From positions 1 to 56,494 of the forward strand of contig NZ_RQFA01000004.1 in the NCBI RefSeq assembly GCF_004770155.1: a stretch of DNA of 56,494 bases, in the 5' to 3' direction. This DNA is from Leptospira gomenensis (lineage in GTDB: Bacteria; Spirochaetota; Leptospiria; Leptospirales; Leptospiraceae). The notes under the pieces were generated by a model. The model saw nothing but the letters and a program-made list of their open reading frames with translations, was not told where the DNA came from and searched no databases. The position numbers were made by a program, and so were the translations under genes. Numbering within the stretch: position 1 is the first letter of the stretch; the number at the start of each line of letters is the position of its first letter. Below are positions 46,364 through 56,340 of the stretch, in pieces.

Positions 46364-46441
46364 CCTTTTTTCCCTTTCGTCGGTCTCATGCGGATTCGAA
46401 ACGTTTTGAATCGATTTCACACGGAAGGAAATCGATCCGTT
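46364..46441. repeat. diverged direct repeat, first copy
   Basis: CTTTTTTCCCTTTCGTCGGT, ATTCGAAACGTTTTGAATCG and GGAAGGAAATCGATCCGTT recur with substitutions 317 bp downstream. By eye about four bases in five agree. Confidence 0.75.
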
Positions 46442-46680
46442 GACCTGCGACGAATCGGGTAAAACTACCCGGATGGTTGGGCGACCGTTGCGTGCGTTTT
46501 CGCGGGCGATACGCTTCGTTCGTAATCAATATGCGAAAAAATGAATAGAATCGAATACGCGAGGGAAGTAAGGAATCATAATTGTAAATTTATTATTTCC
46601 AGGATCGGGAAAGAACGAAGTAAAAGAGAAAAAAACTGAATCGGTTCGAGACGGACCAATCGACTCCGTGCTTCGAAGAA

Positions 46681-46757
46681 ATTTTTTCCCTTCCATCGGT
46701 CTTACGCGAACTCGAAACGTATTGGATCGATTTCGCACCGAAGGAAATCGATCCGTT
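46681..46757. repeat. diverged direct repeat, second copy
   Basis: ATTTTTTCCCTTCCATCGGT, CTCGAAACGTATTGGATCG and CGAAGGAAATCGATCCGTTT match the first copy in the same orientation. Confidence 0.75.
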
Positions 46758-46964
46758 TCCGATAGGTATGCGGATTCTTGAATTTGAGAAGAACGGGGTT
46801 TTGGGAATCGGGAAAAAGATTTGGAGCGTTTACCATTTCCTGTTATGGCGAATTATTTTCTGTTATAATGAAAAAAATAAAAAGATTGCGGAATTATTCT
46901 GATTTATTTATCATAAAATATACTTCCTGTGATAAAATGAGATCGTTATGGAAGAGGAGGGGGA

Positions 46965-47450
46965 ATGTTTTCCATCGGCAGTTTTCCGGAAACCGTCAAT
47001 GAGTCTGCGGCACGAACCGTGGCTGGATTGGTTTTGATTCTTTCTATGATCACAGTGTTTACGGAATCGATTTGGCTAAACGCGGCGCTTTCATACGGTT
47101 TTGCAGCGCGCGTTTTATATGGACCGAAGTTTTCTATTTTTGCGAAGTTGGCGATCCATGGAATCGTTCCTCTATTCGGTTTCGGAGATAAACCCGTCGC
47201 CGGACCGCCCAAACGTTTCGCCCAGAGTCTGGGTTTTTTACTCAGCTTGACTTCCTTGATTTTACTCTCGACGGGAGAAGTCTTCGTTTTTCGGATCGTC
47301 CTCGGAATTCTTTCCTTTTTTGCGGCCTTGGAATCCGTCGTCGGGTTTTGCGCAGGATGTTTCGTGTTCGGATATCTGATGCGTTGGGGGATCATCCCTT
47401 CGGAAATCTGCGAACGTTGCAACCGTCTGACCTCGGGTCCGAAACGATAA
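46965..47450 (+). CDS. DUF4395 membrane protein
   Basis: A 161-residue membrane protein with about four helices. The DUF4395 pattern is clear: VNESAART, YGPKFSIFAK, GPPKRFAQ and VVGFCAGCFVFGYLMRWG, where the paired cysteines (CxxC) could be redox-active or metal-binding. Family members often accompany thioredoxin-like proteins, but none is adjacent here. The ATG at 46965 follows GGAGGGGG. The function is unknown. Confidence 0.75.
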   Translation: MFSIGSFPETVNESAARTVAGLVLILSMITVFTESIWLNAALSYGFAARVLYGPKFSIFAKLAIHGIVPLFGFGDKPVAGPPKRFAQSLGFLLSLTSLILLSTGEVFVFRIVLGILSFFAALESVVGFCAGCFVFGYLMRWGIIPSEICERCNRLTSGPKR

Positions 47451-47529
47451 GCGCAGAATATCCGAAGGGGCGGTGGAACGGGATTTTGATAAGCGAAATG
47501 AGAAGTTTAGAATTTACTAAAAAACGATA

Positions 47530-47579
47530 AAACGACTTCAAAAAAACGGACATGGACGAAACGACTTCAAAAAACGGAC
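47530..47579. repeat. short tandem direct repeat
   Basis: AAACGACTTCAAAAA(A)ACGGAC occurs twice, starting at 47530 and 47559, in the gap after the DUF4395 gene. Confidence 0.6.
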
Positions 47580-47646
47580 GTTATCCGTAATCTCGGGAAA
47601 GCGTCGGTCGTAAAACGCGCGTTTGTCGGAGAATCGAAAGTCGCCG

Positions 47647-48738
47647 TTACGTTTGCACCGCGGAAGCCGGTTTCAAGTGCAAAGGAGATTCGGTCTGGGA
47701 AAGAGGAACGTGATCCGCACGGATCGTATTCTCATCCAATTGTTCCAGCGTTTCGATCCGGTCCAGACAAAGAAGTTTTTCCTGAGCGGTTACGACCGGA
47801 GTCCTAAGACGAGTATTAAAGTGAAGAAACGGTTTTCCTTCCGCCTTTCTGTTTTCTACAAAGGACTCGTGGTTGGAAATCCTTCTTTCGGAAATGGAAT
47901 TCAAGTCCTCTTTTAAGGAAACTAGATCCCGAAAACGGTTTTGCGAAAGATGAGGATCCAATTCGAAACCGATCGAGTTTCTTCCGTTTCCGATGGCGGC
48001 TAACGTAGTGGTTGCGGTCCCCAAAAACGGATCCAAAACCAAATCGCCTTTGAGGGAATACATCAGTACGATACGATTGGCCAACTCCAACGGATACGCC
48101 GCGCTCCTTTCCCTTCCGGACTGTGCTTCCAAACCCTGTTTTTTCCCCTTAAAATCCCATACGTCTCCGAACCAGAGATTTCTTTCCTCCCAAAAAAAAG
48201 CGCTTTCCGCGCGTGCCAGTTTTTCCGCTTTGGTGGAGAAGTTTCGTTTGTCACCTTTTCTGAATATTAGAATATGTTCATGTTCCAACGTTACGTACGC
48301 GCCTGCGGGAAGCATTCCGGAGCCCATGAACTTGTTCGGGGAATTGGTTTGTTTTCTCCAGAGGACGCCGGGAAGGCTGAAAAAACCCAGGGAATTACAG
48401 TTCTGAATGATCCTCGCGTGATTCATAAAAATTCGAAATCCGGAAACGGTTTTACGCGTAGCGTCTCCGATATTGATCACGAGAAAGCCGCCTTTTTTGA
48501 GAGTTCGAAAGGATTCCTTCCAAACTTTGTCCAGCTCTTGGTGCATTCTTTCAAACGAAAGATCCGGATCCGATTCGAAAGAAGTTTCTATCTCGGAAGA
48601 AAATCCGAAAAATAGATCGTTCCACATTTCGATCATCGGATACGGAGGAGAAGTGACGATCAAATCCACGGATTGATCTTCGAGAGGAAATACGTCCCTC
48701 GAATCTCGGACGGAAATTTTGTGAGTCGTTCGAAACAT
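47647..48738 (-). CDS. solitary DNA methyltransferase (N4-cytosine/N6-adenine type)
   Basis: A 363-residue DNA methyltransferase of the beta class. The catalytic motif TSPPYP (29-34) precedes the SAM motif DPFLGTATTTLAA (about 255-270), an order typical for N4-cytosine enzymes. The target recognition region lies between. No restriction endonuclease gene is adjacent, so it is probably a solitary modifier, perhaps regulatory. I chose ATG 48738. An upstream TTG at 48939 would add 67 residues without any family feature. Confidence 0.75.
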   Translation of the reverse strand: MFRTTHKISVRDSRDVFPLEDQSVDLIVTSPPYPMIEMWNDLFFGFSSEIETSFESDPDLSFERMHQELDKVWKESFRTLKKGGFLVINIGDATRKTVSGFRIFMNHARIIQNCNSLGFFSLPGVLWRKQTNSPNKFMGSGMLPAGAYVTLEHEHILIFRKGDKRNFSTKAEKLARAESAFFWEERNLWFGDVWDFKGKKQGLEAQSGRERSAAYPLELANRIVLMYSLKGDLVLDPFLGTATTTLAAIGNGRNSIGFELDPHLSQNRFRDLVSLKEDLNSISERRISNHESFVENRKAEGKPFLHFNTRLRTPVVTAQEKLLCLDRIETLEQLDENTIRADHVPLSQTESPLHLKPASAVQT

Positions 48739-49439
48739 TGAATACGAAATAGGATCCTTCCGTTCGATTCCCTGTCCACTCAAAACGATTCGAAAAACGG
48801 ATCCATGCGGAACGTTTGTGTATCGTTTTATTCGTTCTTCTTTTTTACGAGAAACGAAGGGGAAGAGAACTCGCAGTATCGGTCCGTTGGATCCTTGCGC
48901 GAATCGTTTTCTTTCCCAAGTCGCGATTTCGTACGACAAAAAAGAAATCGAAGAAGGTCGCGTCTCGGATCGTTTGCGAGATAGGCGTACAATTTTCTAA
49001 GATGGGATCCTTGTGTTGTTAGTGCGAGCACGGCAATCGTTGAGCGTTTTTCGGATCTGGACCCACGACTCGGGAAATCTTTTTTTTCGCACGAAACGAA
49101 CGACTTCGGATTTCCCGGGATTTCTTCGGATTAAAAAATCCGAATTCTAAAATCGAGTCTTTGGTGATCGTGGCGATTGGAAAAAAATTTCCGCGTTTGT
49201 GCTTCCGGTTCTTTTTCTCTCCCTGAGTCTTCTTTGCGACCGAGTGTCGATTTCTGTGAATCGTTTGGATCGTTCCGGCCGAGTTTTTTTCGGTTTCGCA
49301 TTTTTTTCGATGCGGTTTTGCAAAATCTCAAGGTTTCGTTCGGATATGTATCATTGGATAGAATCTTATCAATTTGATGTTTATGTTGAATATTTTTACC
49401 TAAAGTCAAATATATTCTATGGAATTTCTAATATATGAA
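48739..49439. other. intergenic region with an A/T-rich segment
   Basis: No gene is supported. The left part is ordinary. The right part (about 49330-49440) is markedly A/T-rich and contains the inverted repeat AATATATT / TAATATAT, likely promoter DNA for the RNA or regulator downstream. Confidence 0.35.
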
Positions 49440-49585
49440 TCAATTTTATATGTTATAGCAGAAAAGTGATTGACGCTAGGTTTCCTTTTTGAGATGTTTT
49501 TTTTGGTGAATCTTCGGATTCACTAAACTCTAACTTTTTTTTGAAAAGACCCTTTTCTAACCCCGGGGAATCCGGGTTTTTTTTG
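49440..49585 (+). ncRNA. candidate structured leader or small RNA ahead of the XRE-cupin gene
   Basis: About 145 bases with two strong elements: GTGAATC-TTCG-GATTCAC (49506-49523), a UUCG tetraloop hairpin, and a terminator-like hairpin (AACCCCGG to CCGGGTT with one bulge, 49559-49578) followed by eight T residues (49577-49584). No coding frame ends here, so the terminator belongs to an RNA or to an attenuator. A further hairpin (GAGTT-cgt-AACTC) follows before the regulator start at 49661. Confidence 0.45.
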
Positions 49586-49660
49586 CTGAGTTCGTAACTC
49601 GAAAGAAAAGGAATCTCTTGGAAGAGAAAATTTACAAGTAAAGCGGCTCACTTGCAAACG

Positions 49661-50278
49661 ATGACGACATCTAGCTTAGATACAGAAACTCCTTTTCGAT
49701 ATTCTTCTGGAAAAACTCCGGACGATTTTTTGACCAGTTTTTTGGGAGATAAAATTCGAAAACGAAGACTGGAGTTAGGGTTCTCCATGGAGAAGGTCGC
49801 ACAAATCGCTCAGGTCAGTCGAGGAATGTTGGGTTTGATAGAAACCGGAAAGACTACTCCTAGCATCGCGATACTTTGGAAATTGTCCAAAGCTCTTCGC
49901 ACTCAGGTGGCGGATTTTTTACCCGACGTTTCCCTACACGGCCCGAAGGTATTTAAGAAAGAAGAATCTAAACTTCTTTCGCTTCATAAGGATCAATTGA
50001 GCGCCCGAGTTTTGTTCAAAGACGAGGAGAATCATCTGGAGTTTTTGGAAGTGGAAGTGGCGCCGGGCAGATATCCTTCGCCGATTTGGTTTCAAAAGCA
50101 GAAGTCGCAGACCGTTTCCTTGGTTTTCGGTGAAGTCGGATTCGTTTTCGGAGAAAAGAAAAATCAACTTTCTCCGGGTGATACGGCCGTTTTCTTGGCC
50201 AAGGACCTGCAGGAGATATTCAACCCGGGACGTGACAAAGCCCGTCTTTTTTGGATCAGTTCCTCCGTTAGTTTATAA
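49661..50278 (+). CDS. XRE-family regulator with C-terminal cupin sensor
   Basis: A 205-residue transcription factor. The helix-turn-helix lies at about 30-85 (FSMEKVAQIAQVSRGMLGLI, ETGKTTPSIAILWKLSKAL). A cupin domain (about 115-205) with SPGDTAVFLAKDLQ follows and would bind a small ligand. I chose ATG 49661 over TTG 49652. The gene may be controlled by the hairpin-rich leader. Targets are unknown; the divergent-looking neighbour is a CPA2 antiporter on the other strand, converging on this gene's 3' end. Confidence 0.8.
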   Translation: MTTSSLDTETPFRYSSGKTPDDFLTSFLGDKIRKRRLELGFSMEKVAQIAQVSRGMLGLIETGKTTPSIAILWKLSKALRTQVADFLPDVSLHGPKVFKKEESKLLSLHKDQLSARVLFKDEENHLEFLEVEVAPGRYPSPIWFQKQKSQTVSLVFGEVGFVFGEKKNQLSPGDTAVFLAKDLQEIFNPGRDKARLFWISSSVSL

Positions 50279-50301
50279 GAATATTCTAAATTTCACATAT
50301 A

Positions 50302-52509
50302 TTAGCTTTCCGGCAGAAAACCGTCCACGGAACGGATCAAAAGTAATCCTCCACCTTGGGGAAGTTCGTTTACCCTAAATTCGGGATTGTTTTCCCAAAG
50401 ATCCAGATCGCATAAAATCAGATCGTATCGTTTCCAATCCGCGGAACCTTTGTGAGCCGGAAGGATTTTTATTTTTTCCTTTTTCAGACTCTGCTTCGAT
50501 TTTGCGGGAAGTAGTTCCAAGGATCCGTTCATGTCCACAAGGGAAAGTTTGGATCCGTAGTTGTCCGAAATCCTTTTCGCGATCCGCAAAAGGCCCATGT
50601 CTTTTTCTCCGCCGAAGAGAACGTGAATGTTTTTTACGTTTTCCAATCTAGTCGAAAAAAGAATTCCCGCGTTACATTCCGTTTCGCTTAGGATCGTGCG
50701 GATTTTTCCTCCGAGTATATCGTCCGAAAAAAAGGAACGCGCGGCACCGATCAAAAGAAGTTTAAAATCTCCGTCTTCCAAAATACGGACGATGTCCTTG
50801 GTGATGTTGGTGGAAGTTTTGTAGATCGTCTTCAGTCGTATTCCCAAAACGTCCGCGAGTTCTTTCAGAGGTGTGAAGCTGGAAGTTTCGTATTTTTCGG
50901 CGTGTGTTTCGGATATGTTCGATTCGGGAGAAAGATGGACCGCGGTAACTTCCCTTTCTTTTTTCTTTTCCGGAAAAAGTCCATAAGCGATTCTTAATAA
51001 TTCCAATCCTCTGGAATGTTGCGCGAAGGAGATCAGGACGCCGTCGTTCGTTTCGGTCTCGGATTTCGTTTCGCGGGAGAATAGAAGGTCTAAAAGTTTT
51101 AGACCCGGTCCGGTCATGACCGTGGTCGTAAGCGCCATAAGAACCATCATGGAGAATATCTCCTCGGAAAGGATTCCCAGATCGTAACCGATGTTGAGAA
51201 CGATCAATTCCATCAAACCGCGGGTATTCATAAGAACTCCGACCGAAAGCGAATCCTTCCAGTTCTTTCCGGAGATTCTCGCGGCGACCGCACTTCCGCC
51301 TAACTTCCCCAATACGGCGACGAATAGGATCAGAAAAAATACGGGCCAAAGTCCGGAACTCGAGAGAAGTCCGAATTTGGTGCGTAAACCGGTGAATGCG
51401 AAAAACAAAGGAAGTAACACGGTGAGGCTGAAGTCCTCGATCTTGTCCACGAGATTACTTCTGAGTTCCTTTTTGTCGGGCATTACGACTCCCGCCAAAA
51501 ACGCCCCGAAAAGAGCGTGGATTCCTATGATTTCCGTGATCCATGAGGATACGAAGATGAACAGAAAGAAGGAAGCGGATATCGTTTTGGTCATCGATTC
51601 TTTGGTCGTGTACAGTTTGCCCGCGCGTCTCATCAAAGGAAGAATTCCCTTCCACATAACGAGCATATAGGCGAGCGACATGAGAATCGTGAGAATTCCC
51701 GAAGAAAAGGAACCCGCGTTTACGATCGTAACCACGATCGCGAGTATACACCACGCGGTCACGTCGTCCGCGGCGGCGGCCGTTATGGCAAGACCGCCTA
51801 ACGCGGTTTTGGTCCAACCCTTTTCGAGTATGATTCTTGCGAGAACGGGAAATGCGGTTATACTCATTCCGATTCCCATAAAAAGACAAAATGCGATGAA
51901 GTCCACTCCCTTGGGTGCGAGCGGTATATAAAGAAAATAGGCGAGTCCTGCTCCGAGTAAAAACGGAAACATGATACTTGAATGCGATATCACCACCGCG
52001 GATTCGGCCTGATTTTTGAGAACCTTTAGATCGAGTTCCATTCCGATGACGAACATGAACATCAAAAGTCCCAACTGACTCAGTATCTGCAGAGTAGAAA
52101 GCGATTCTTTGGGAAAAAGAAGTTGGAACCCTTGCGGAAAGAGAAATCCGAGCAGAGAAGGACCGAGAAGAATTCCGGCGAGGATTTCACCGATGACCGC
52201 GGGTTGTCCTAAGATCGTCGCGAGTTTACCGAACCCTCTCGCCGCGAGCATGATCACGATGAGTTGTAGAAGAAGTCTGGAAACGGGTTGTTTCAGATGT
52301 TCGGAAAATATCTTTCCGACCGAATCGAAGTCCAGAAAACCGGGTCGTTCCACCGCGGTTCGGGTCGCCTCGGTTTTGGAGGATACGTTTTCGACGGAAT
52401 GCCATCGTTCCTTTTCGAGTTTTAGCCGTTCGCCGGAGCGTAGGATCAGCCCCAACAAAAGTACGAAACCGAATATTAGAAAAATGTAAAAGAAGGATAT
52501 CTTTTTCAT
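50302..52509 (-). CDS. CPA2 cation:proton antiporter with cytoplasmic UspA-like domain
   Basis: A 735-residue Kef-type antiporter exchanging K+ or Na+ for H+. A membrane leader (1-25) and a charged loop precede the 12-helix Na_H_Exchanger domain (about 80-460); motifs include [15 protein letters not shown] and [15 protein letters not shown] with the ion-binding Asp pair. The C-terminal 250 residues resemble one or two UspA folds ([34 protein letters not shown]). It follows the class-D-like lipoprotein by 48 bp, so the two may be cotranscribed. Confidence 0.8.
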   Translation of the reverse strand: MKKISFFYIFLIFGFVLLLGLILRSGERLKLEKERWHSVENVSSKTEATRTAVERPGFLDFDSVGKIFSEHLKQPVSRLLLQLIVIMLAARGFGKLATILGQPAVIGEILAGILLGPSLLGFLFPQGFQLLFPKESLSTLQILSQLGLLMFMFVIGMELDLKVLKNQAESAVVISHSSIMFPFLLGAGLAYFLYIPLAPKGVDFIAFCLFMGIGMSITAFPVLARIILEKGWTKTALGGLAITAAAADDVTAWCILAIVVTIVNAGSFSSGILTILMSLAYMLVMWKGILPLMRRAGKLYTTKESMTKTISASFFLFIFVSSWITEIIGIHALFGAFLAGVVMPDKKELRSNLVDKIEDFSLTVLLPLFFAFTGLRTKFGLLSSSGLWPVFFLILFVAVLGKLGGSAVAARISGKNWKDSLSVGVLMNTRGLMELIVLNIGYDLGILSEEIFSMMVLMALTTTVMTGPGLKLLDLLFSRETKSETETNDGVLISFAQHSRGLELLRIAYGLFPEKKKEREVTAVHLSPESNISETHAEKYETSSFTPLKELADVLGIRLKTIYKTSTNITKDIVRILEDGDFKLLLIGAARSFFSDDILGGKIRTILSETECNAGILFSTRLENVKNIHVLFGGEKDMGLLRIAKRISDNYGSKLSLVDMNGSLELLPAKSKQSLKKEKIKILPAHKGSADWKRYDLILCDLDLWENNPEFRVNELPQGGGLLLIRSVDGFLPES

Positions 52510-52557
52510 CCGATAAAAACGCCTCCGGGAGCAGAATCCGGTCGAATTACGGTGCCG

Positions 52558-53430
52558 TCATTCAGATTTTAAAAGGGATTCTTCCTGAAGTATTTTGGCC
52601 GCGAATTTCGCGGCTTCGAGAGGAACGGCGGGCCCTTGGACGGATCGGACCCGGACGAGCAAAAGCCAATTCGTCTCCGCCTTTTGAAACGAGGTCCAAA
52701 ACCAGGAATGGCTTTCGTTTTTGTCCGAATAAAACGCGGAGTCCGAGACGAAGTCCTGGAGTCCGTTCCATTCGCCAGGAAGGTCGTGCGTTCCGCTAGC
52801 GTTGGAAACTGAGCCGGGATTTCGTTTTAAATGTCGCAAAACGGTTTGGATCGTCTTTTTACGGAATGGGGAAGGTGGTTCCTGAAGTCGGATTAAAAAA
52901 TCGGAAAACTCCGAAGGGGAAACGACGTACGAACCGTCGTTCCAAAATGTGTTTCGATTCGCGGGAAGCGGTTCGGAAAACGAGGATGCGCGTTCCAATA
53001 GTTGTTTTCCTTTTTCCGGTCCGATATCGTTCCAGAGTTTCGTAAAATACCATTGCACCGAATATTCCATTGCGGATCCCAAATTCTGATCCTTTTGCCA
53101 GCGTATATACGGATATCTGGTTTTGTCCCAGAAAAACAGGGATTGATCCTCTTTGAGATATCCGTTTTCCAGCGCGGCGAGCGCGAGGACCGCGTGATAC
53201 AGGGAAGAAGGCGGGGTTTTATTAGAACATTCTTCTTTTTGAAAGTAGATTTTGTTTCTCGCGGTTACGTTCGTCAAAATCGCGCAGACGTATTTTCCTT
53301 CTTCCGCGGTTATTTTTTTTTCGGAAAAAGACATCGGAGGTAATTCCGAGCGATAGGATTCGCCCAGGCAGGAACTTGTTACGCTCAGCAAGATTGCGTT
53401 CAGAATGAAAAGAAGAAAACGATTCACCAA
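52558..53430 (-). CDS. class D beta-lactamase-like lipoprotein lacking the catalytic Lys
   Basis: A 290-residue protein with a lipoprotein-type signal (Cys21 in VTSSC) and a penicillin-binding fold like OXA enzymes and the BlaR sensor domain. [20 protein letters not shown] and the [15 protein letters not shown] helix match OXA sequences. The SxxK active site reads S76-L-Y-H79, so the general-base Lys is His. The KTG motif reads ASGT. Hydrolysis is therefore doubtful. It could sense or bind peptidoglycan. It lies 12 bp after a membrane-protein gene and 48 bp before the antiporter. Confidence 0.6.
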   Translation of the reverse strand: MVNRFLLFILNAILLSVTSSCLGESYRSELPPMSFSEKKITAEEGKYVCAILTNVTARNKIYFQKEECSNKTPPSSLYHAVLALAALENGYLKEDQSLFFWDKTRYPYIRWQKDQNLGSAMEYSVQWYFTKLWNDIGPEKGKQLLERASSFSEPLPANRNTFWNDGSYVVSPSEFSDFLIRLQEPPSPFRKKTIQTVLRHLKRNPGSVSNASGTHDLPGEWNGLQDFVSDSAFYSDKNESHSWFWTSFQKAETNWLLLVRVRSVQGPAVPLEAAKFAAKILQEESLLKSE

Positions 53431-53442
53431 AACACGATGGAA

Positions 53443-53997
53443 TCAGAAATACGCCGCGATGCAAATCGAAATTATCGCGATCGGTATATAAATAAAAAAG
53501 AAATATCTTTTTCCCGCCTTTTTCCAAGGTTTTTCGAGTTTGGGCGCGAGTATTCTTTCGAGTTGGGAATCGTCCGCGCGGTAGAGTTCCGAAGCGTCGT
53601 TCATTCCGTAAATTTTGGAAGCGAGTCTTCGATAGGCCTTTTCCCGATGTAGGGAAAGATATTCCCTACTGGCGGATACGATTTTCGGGTCGTCCGAGAA
53701 AAGATTGCGGAATACGTTCGGTATCTCGTAGTATTTTCCGATCAACAAGCTGGAAATACGCGTAAACAATCCCAGGTAAAAAAGGGAGGCGTATTTAACG
53801 GCTTCCCATTTTAAACCGAAGACGAAGATAAAACAGACTATGTAGGCTCCGTATCCGAAGAGCAGTCCGATGCGTTCGAACCAGCGATTCCAAAAGATTT
53901 CGTTTTCGAATTCGAGATCCAGGGTTTGCACGGTAGGAGGGGCGGAGGTTTTTTTCATACGAGGAGCGGGCTTTTTAAAAGTGGTCCGCTCCTCCAT
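53443..53997 (-). CDS. hypothetical membrane protein
   Basis: A 184-residue protein with two helices near 45-90 and one at the extreme C-terminus ([19 protein letters not shown]). The middle part is charged and cytoplasmic. No family is recognised. ATG 53997 was chosen; earlier in-frame starts give a Pro/Lys-rich extension that overlaps the divergent methyltransferase region. It begins a likely operon with the class-D-like lipoprotein and the antiporter. Confidence 0.55.
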   Translation of the reverse strand: MEERTTFKKPAPRMKKTSAPPTVQTLDLEFENEIFWNRWFERIGLLFGYGAYIVCFIFVFGLKWEAVKYASLFYLGLFTRISSLLIGKYYEIPNVFRNLFSDDPKIVSASREYLSLHREKAYRRLASKIYGMNDASELYRADDSQLERILAPKLEKPWKKAGKRYFFFIYIPIAIISICIAAYF

Positions 53998-54145
53998 AAA
54001 AATAAGGGGCGCACAAAATTCAAATAGGATTATGCCGCTTTGCGGTTCAGTTTTCGTTTTCATTTTCGTTTCCGGTGGGCGGGGAAGTTTTCTTTGCCTG
54101 AGATCCGATGTGGTTTCCGACAATCAAGCCATACGAGGCCTTTGG

Positions 54146-55300
54146 ATGTCGTCTACCGCACTCAAACGAAAAGAAAGAAAAATTCAGACGGGAGAATTCT
54201 GGACTTCCCGTCAGAGACAATCTCATCCGATCCATTACGGCGTGAGTTATCGCGCTTCCTTCAAACCGGAACTTCCTTCGTTTTTTTTAGGGAAATATCT
54301 TTCCGAAAGTAAAGGAATCGTTTTGGATCCGTTCGGCGGAAGAGGTACGACTTCCATTCAGGCGAATCTGGAAGGACACGCCGCGATTCACAACGACATC
54401 AGTCCTATGTCCTTGTTTTTGGCGAAGTCGAGGCAGAATATTCCTTCCTTGGAAAGTATGCAGCGCGTTTTGGATCGGATGGATTTGAAAAAGAAATCCA
54501 GAGAGGAAAAGGAAGATAAGGACCTTTTGGCCTTTTATCACAAGGACACTCTCAACGAGATCAAAAATTTACGGAGAATTTTGTCTCAAGATTCTTCGCC
54601 CGAAGTTCAATACATTGGAGTCACGGCTCTTTCCCGATTACACGGACACAGCGACGGATTTTTTTCGGTTTATAGTTTCCCTCAGATTTCCATTCCCGCC
54701 GCGGCGCAAAAACGTAACAACGAAAAACGGGGAATCCAACCCGTCTACAAAGAGGTCAAACCTAGAATTCTGCAGAAGATGAAACGGGATCTGAAAACCG
54801 CCTTACCTCCGTTTTATCACGAGTTTTCGGGTAGAAACCGCTATACGAATCATTCTTCCTTACATTTGGAATCCATTGAGGATTCCGTCGTGGATCTCGT
54901 GATCACGTCTCCTCCGTTTCTCGATAAGGTGAATTACGAAGAGGATAACTGGCTTCGGTATTGGTTTTTAGAGATCGATCTTCCCGAGGACAAAAAGCCG
55001 AGTATTTTTTCGACCTTGTCGGGTTGGAGCGATTTTATCCGAGGAACCTTGGAAGAATTGTCTCGGGTTTTGAAACCGGGCGGAGTTTGTGTCGTCGAAG
55101 TGGGGGATGTTACTCAAGGGAAAACGATCGTCAATTTGGATGAATCCGTGATCGATGCCTCGGCGGATTCCGGTTTGCAATGGGAGACGACCTTTATCAA
55201 CGACCAAAAGTTTACGAAACTTTCCAATTGCTGGAACGTTTCGAACAACGAGAAAGGAACCAATTCGAACCGTTGTGTCGTGTTTCGAAATTTTAAATAA
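54146..55300 (+). CDS. solitary DNA methyltransferase (TSPPF type)
   Basis: A 384-residue DNA methyltransferase. The SAM motif [13 protein letters not shown] (about 63-75) precedes the catalytic TSPPF (about 253-257), followed by [18 protein letters not shown]. This order suits gamma- or beta-like N4/N6 enzymes. No restriction partner is adjacent. ATG 54146 has ACGAGG seven bases upstream; the longer frame starting at 53870 overlaps the divergent gene and is not supported. The stop is immediately followed by tandem array 3. Confidence 0.72.
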   Translation: MSSTALKRKERKIQTGEFWTSRQRQSHPIHYGVSYRASFKPELPSFFLGKYLSESKGIVLDPFGGRGTTSIQANLEGHAAIHNDISPMSLFLAKSRQNIPSLESMQRVLDRMDLKKKSREEKEDKDLLAFYHKDTLNEIKNLRRILSQDSSPEVQYIGVTALSRLHGHSDGFFSVYSFPQISIPAAAQKRNNEKRGIQPVYKEVKPRILQKMKRDLKTALPPFYHEFSGRNRYTNHSSLHLESIEDSVVDLVITSPPFLDKVNYEEDNWLRYWFLEIDLPEDKKPSIFSTLSGWSDFIRGTLEELSRVLKPGGVCVVEVGDVTQGKTIVNLDESVIDASADSGLQWETTFINDQKFTKLSNCWNVSNNEKGTNSNRCVVFRNFK

Positions 55301-56236
55301 GTTGTAGGAAGTCCGGTGGGGCGCAGGAGAGCGTTGTTGTCCGGTGGGGCGCGGATTCGTTTGTAGAGTGAACTTGTGTGGGAACTCACACAGGAGAGCG
55401 TTGTTGTCCGGTGGGGGACGCGGATTCGTTTGTAGAGTGAACTTGTGAGGGAACTCACACAGGAGAGCGTTGTTGTCCGAAGTTTGAATGGCTTTCGAAT
55501 TGGATTCATAGGCCCTCTGTGCGACGATCATATTCACCATCTCTTCCACGATTTTCACGTTACTCATTTCGAGAAATCCCTGAAGTACGTTCCCGAAACC
55601 TTCCATCCCCGGTGTACCCGGAATTTCCGGCCCGGACGCGACGGTCTCTTGAAATAAATTTTTTCCGATTGCTTGTAGTCCGGCCGGGTTTACGAAACGA
55701 TACAATTCCACCTGCCCGATCACGATCGGTCGGATATCGGCGCCGACCTTTACCGTCACCTCTCCTTGTTCGGAGATCATCAGGGTATTTAGGATCGCAC
55801 CTTCCGGAAGTATGAGAGGCGGCTCCAAAAGATATCCGTTAGACGTCACTACCTGCTGATTGGAATCGATCTTGAAGGATCCGTCCCTCGAATACGAAAA
55901 ACTTCCGTCAGGCATTTGGATCTTGAAAAATCCCATCTCTCCGGTGATCGCCATATCCAGCTTGTTTCCGGTAGCTTGGAAGGATCCTATTTCGAATAAT
56001 TTCTGAGAAGCGGCGGCCCGCACACCATGGCCTACGTTGACTCCCGTCGGAATTTCGCTTACGGAAGTTGCGGGAGTTCCCGCAAGAACCTGATGTTGAT
56101 AAACCAAATCCTCGAAATCCGCGCGGTTCTTTTTAAAACCGGTCGTATTCACGTTGGCCAAGTTGTTCGAAATCGTATCGATGTGAAATTGCTGCGCGAT
56201 CATTCCCGTCGCGGCGGTCCAAAGAGAACGCATCAT
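54968..56236 (-). CDS. flgG: flagellar distal rod protein FlgG with rearranged C-terminus
   Basis: The first 255 residues are a normal Flg[21 protein letters not shown] at the start, [20 protein letters not shown], the FlgE/F/G core and [17 protein letters not shown] near the end. A typical FlgG has about ten further residues (of the MLxxAxxLKR type). Here the frame instead enters tandem array 3 at 55472 and runs on for about 168 residues. The tail first has two copies of a repeat starting [19 protein letters not shown] and then antisense sequence of the methyltransferase gene, to a stop at 54968. The rod-forming terminal helix is thus cut short. FlgG may be non-functional, or the assembly may be wrong. 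Confidence 0.8.
   Translation of the reverse strand: MMRSLWTAATGMIAQQFHIDTISNNLANVNTTGFKKNRADFEDLVYQHQVLAGTPATSVSEIPTGVNVGHGVRAAASQKLFEIGSFQATGNKLDMAITGEMGFFKIQMPDGSFSYSRDGSFKIDSNQQVVTSNGYLLEPPLILPEGAILNTLMISEQGEVTVKVGADIRPIVIGQVELYRFVNPAGLQAIGKNLFQETVASGPEIPGTPGMEGFGNVLQGFLEMSNVKIVEEMVNMIVAQRAYESNSKAIQTSDNNALLCEFPHKFTLQTNPRPPPDNNALLCEFPHKFTLQTNPRPTGQQRSPAPHRTSYNLFKISKHDTTVRIGSFLVVRNVPAIGKFRKLLVVDKGRLPLQTGIRRGIDHGFIQIDDRFPLSNIPHFDDTNSARFQNPRQFFQGSSDKIAPTRQGRKNTRLFVLGKIDL
55303..55480 (+). repeat. tandem array 3, period 67-69 bp, left arm of inverted pair
   Basis: CAGGAGAGCGTTGTTGTCCG occurs at 55324, 55391 and 55460, with GGATTCGTTTGTAGAGTGAA and CTTGTGTGGGAACTCACAC between. It starts three bases after the methyltransferase stop and overlaps the FlgG frame. 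The same sequence, reverse complemented, lies at 56341-56494. Confidence 0.95.
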
Positions 56237-56340
56237 AGTCCGGTAACCCTCTTGTCTGTATTCAAGTTCGGTTGTTTTTCGAAATTGGTGAAGAGAATCC
56301 CCGCAAAATTCGGAGAAAAAGAGACAAAATTAGGAAAAAG

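Larger units (their letters stand above)
46241..46964. other. 724-bp intergenic region upstream of czcA
   Basis: No gene is supported. It holds a diverged direct repeat (46364-46441 and 46681-46757), the hairpin GGGTA-aaac-TACCC near 46460, and an A/T-rich stretch (46820-46950) with TATAAT at 46864-46869 just upstream of the DUF4395 gene, probably its promoter. Confidence 0.4.

Noticed and set aside
48739..48939. TTG-initiated extension of the first DNA methyltransferase
   Set aside because: The added 67 residues show no family feature, and the methyltransferase domain begins right after ATG 48738.
53870..54145. Extended N-terminus of the second DNA methyltransferase
   Set aside because: The extension overlaps the divergent membrane-protein gene and has no methyltransferase features; ATG 54146 is better placed.
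56068..56085. TTGCGGG-AGTT-CCCGCAA palindrome inside flgG, like the array core
   Set aside because: It encodes part of the conserved LAGTPATS stretch of FlgG, so coding constraint explains it; similarity to the arrays is probably chance.
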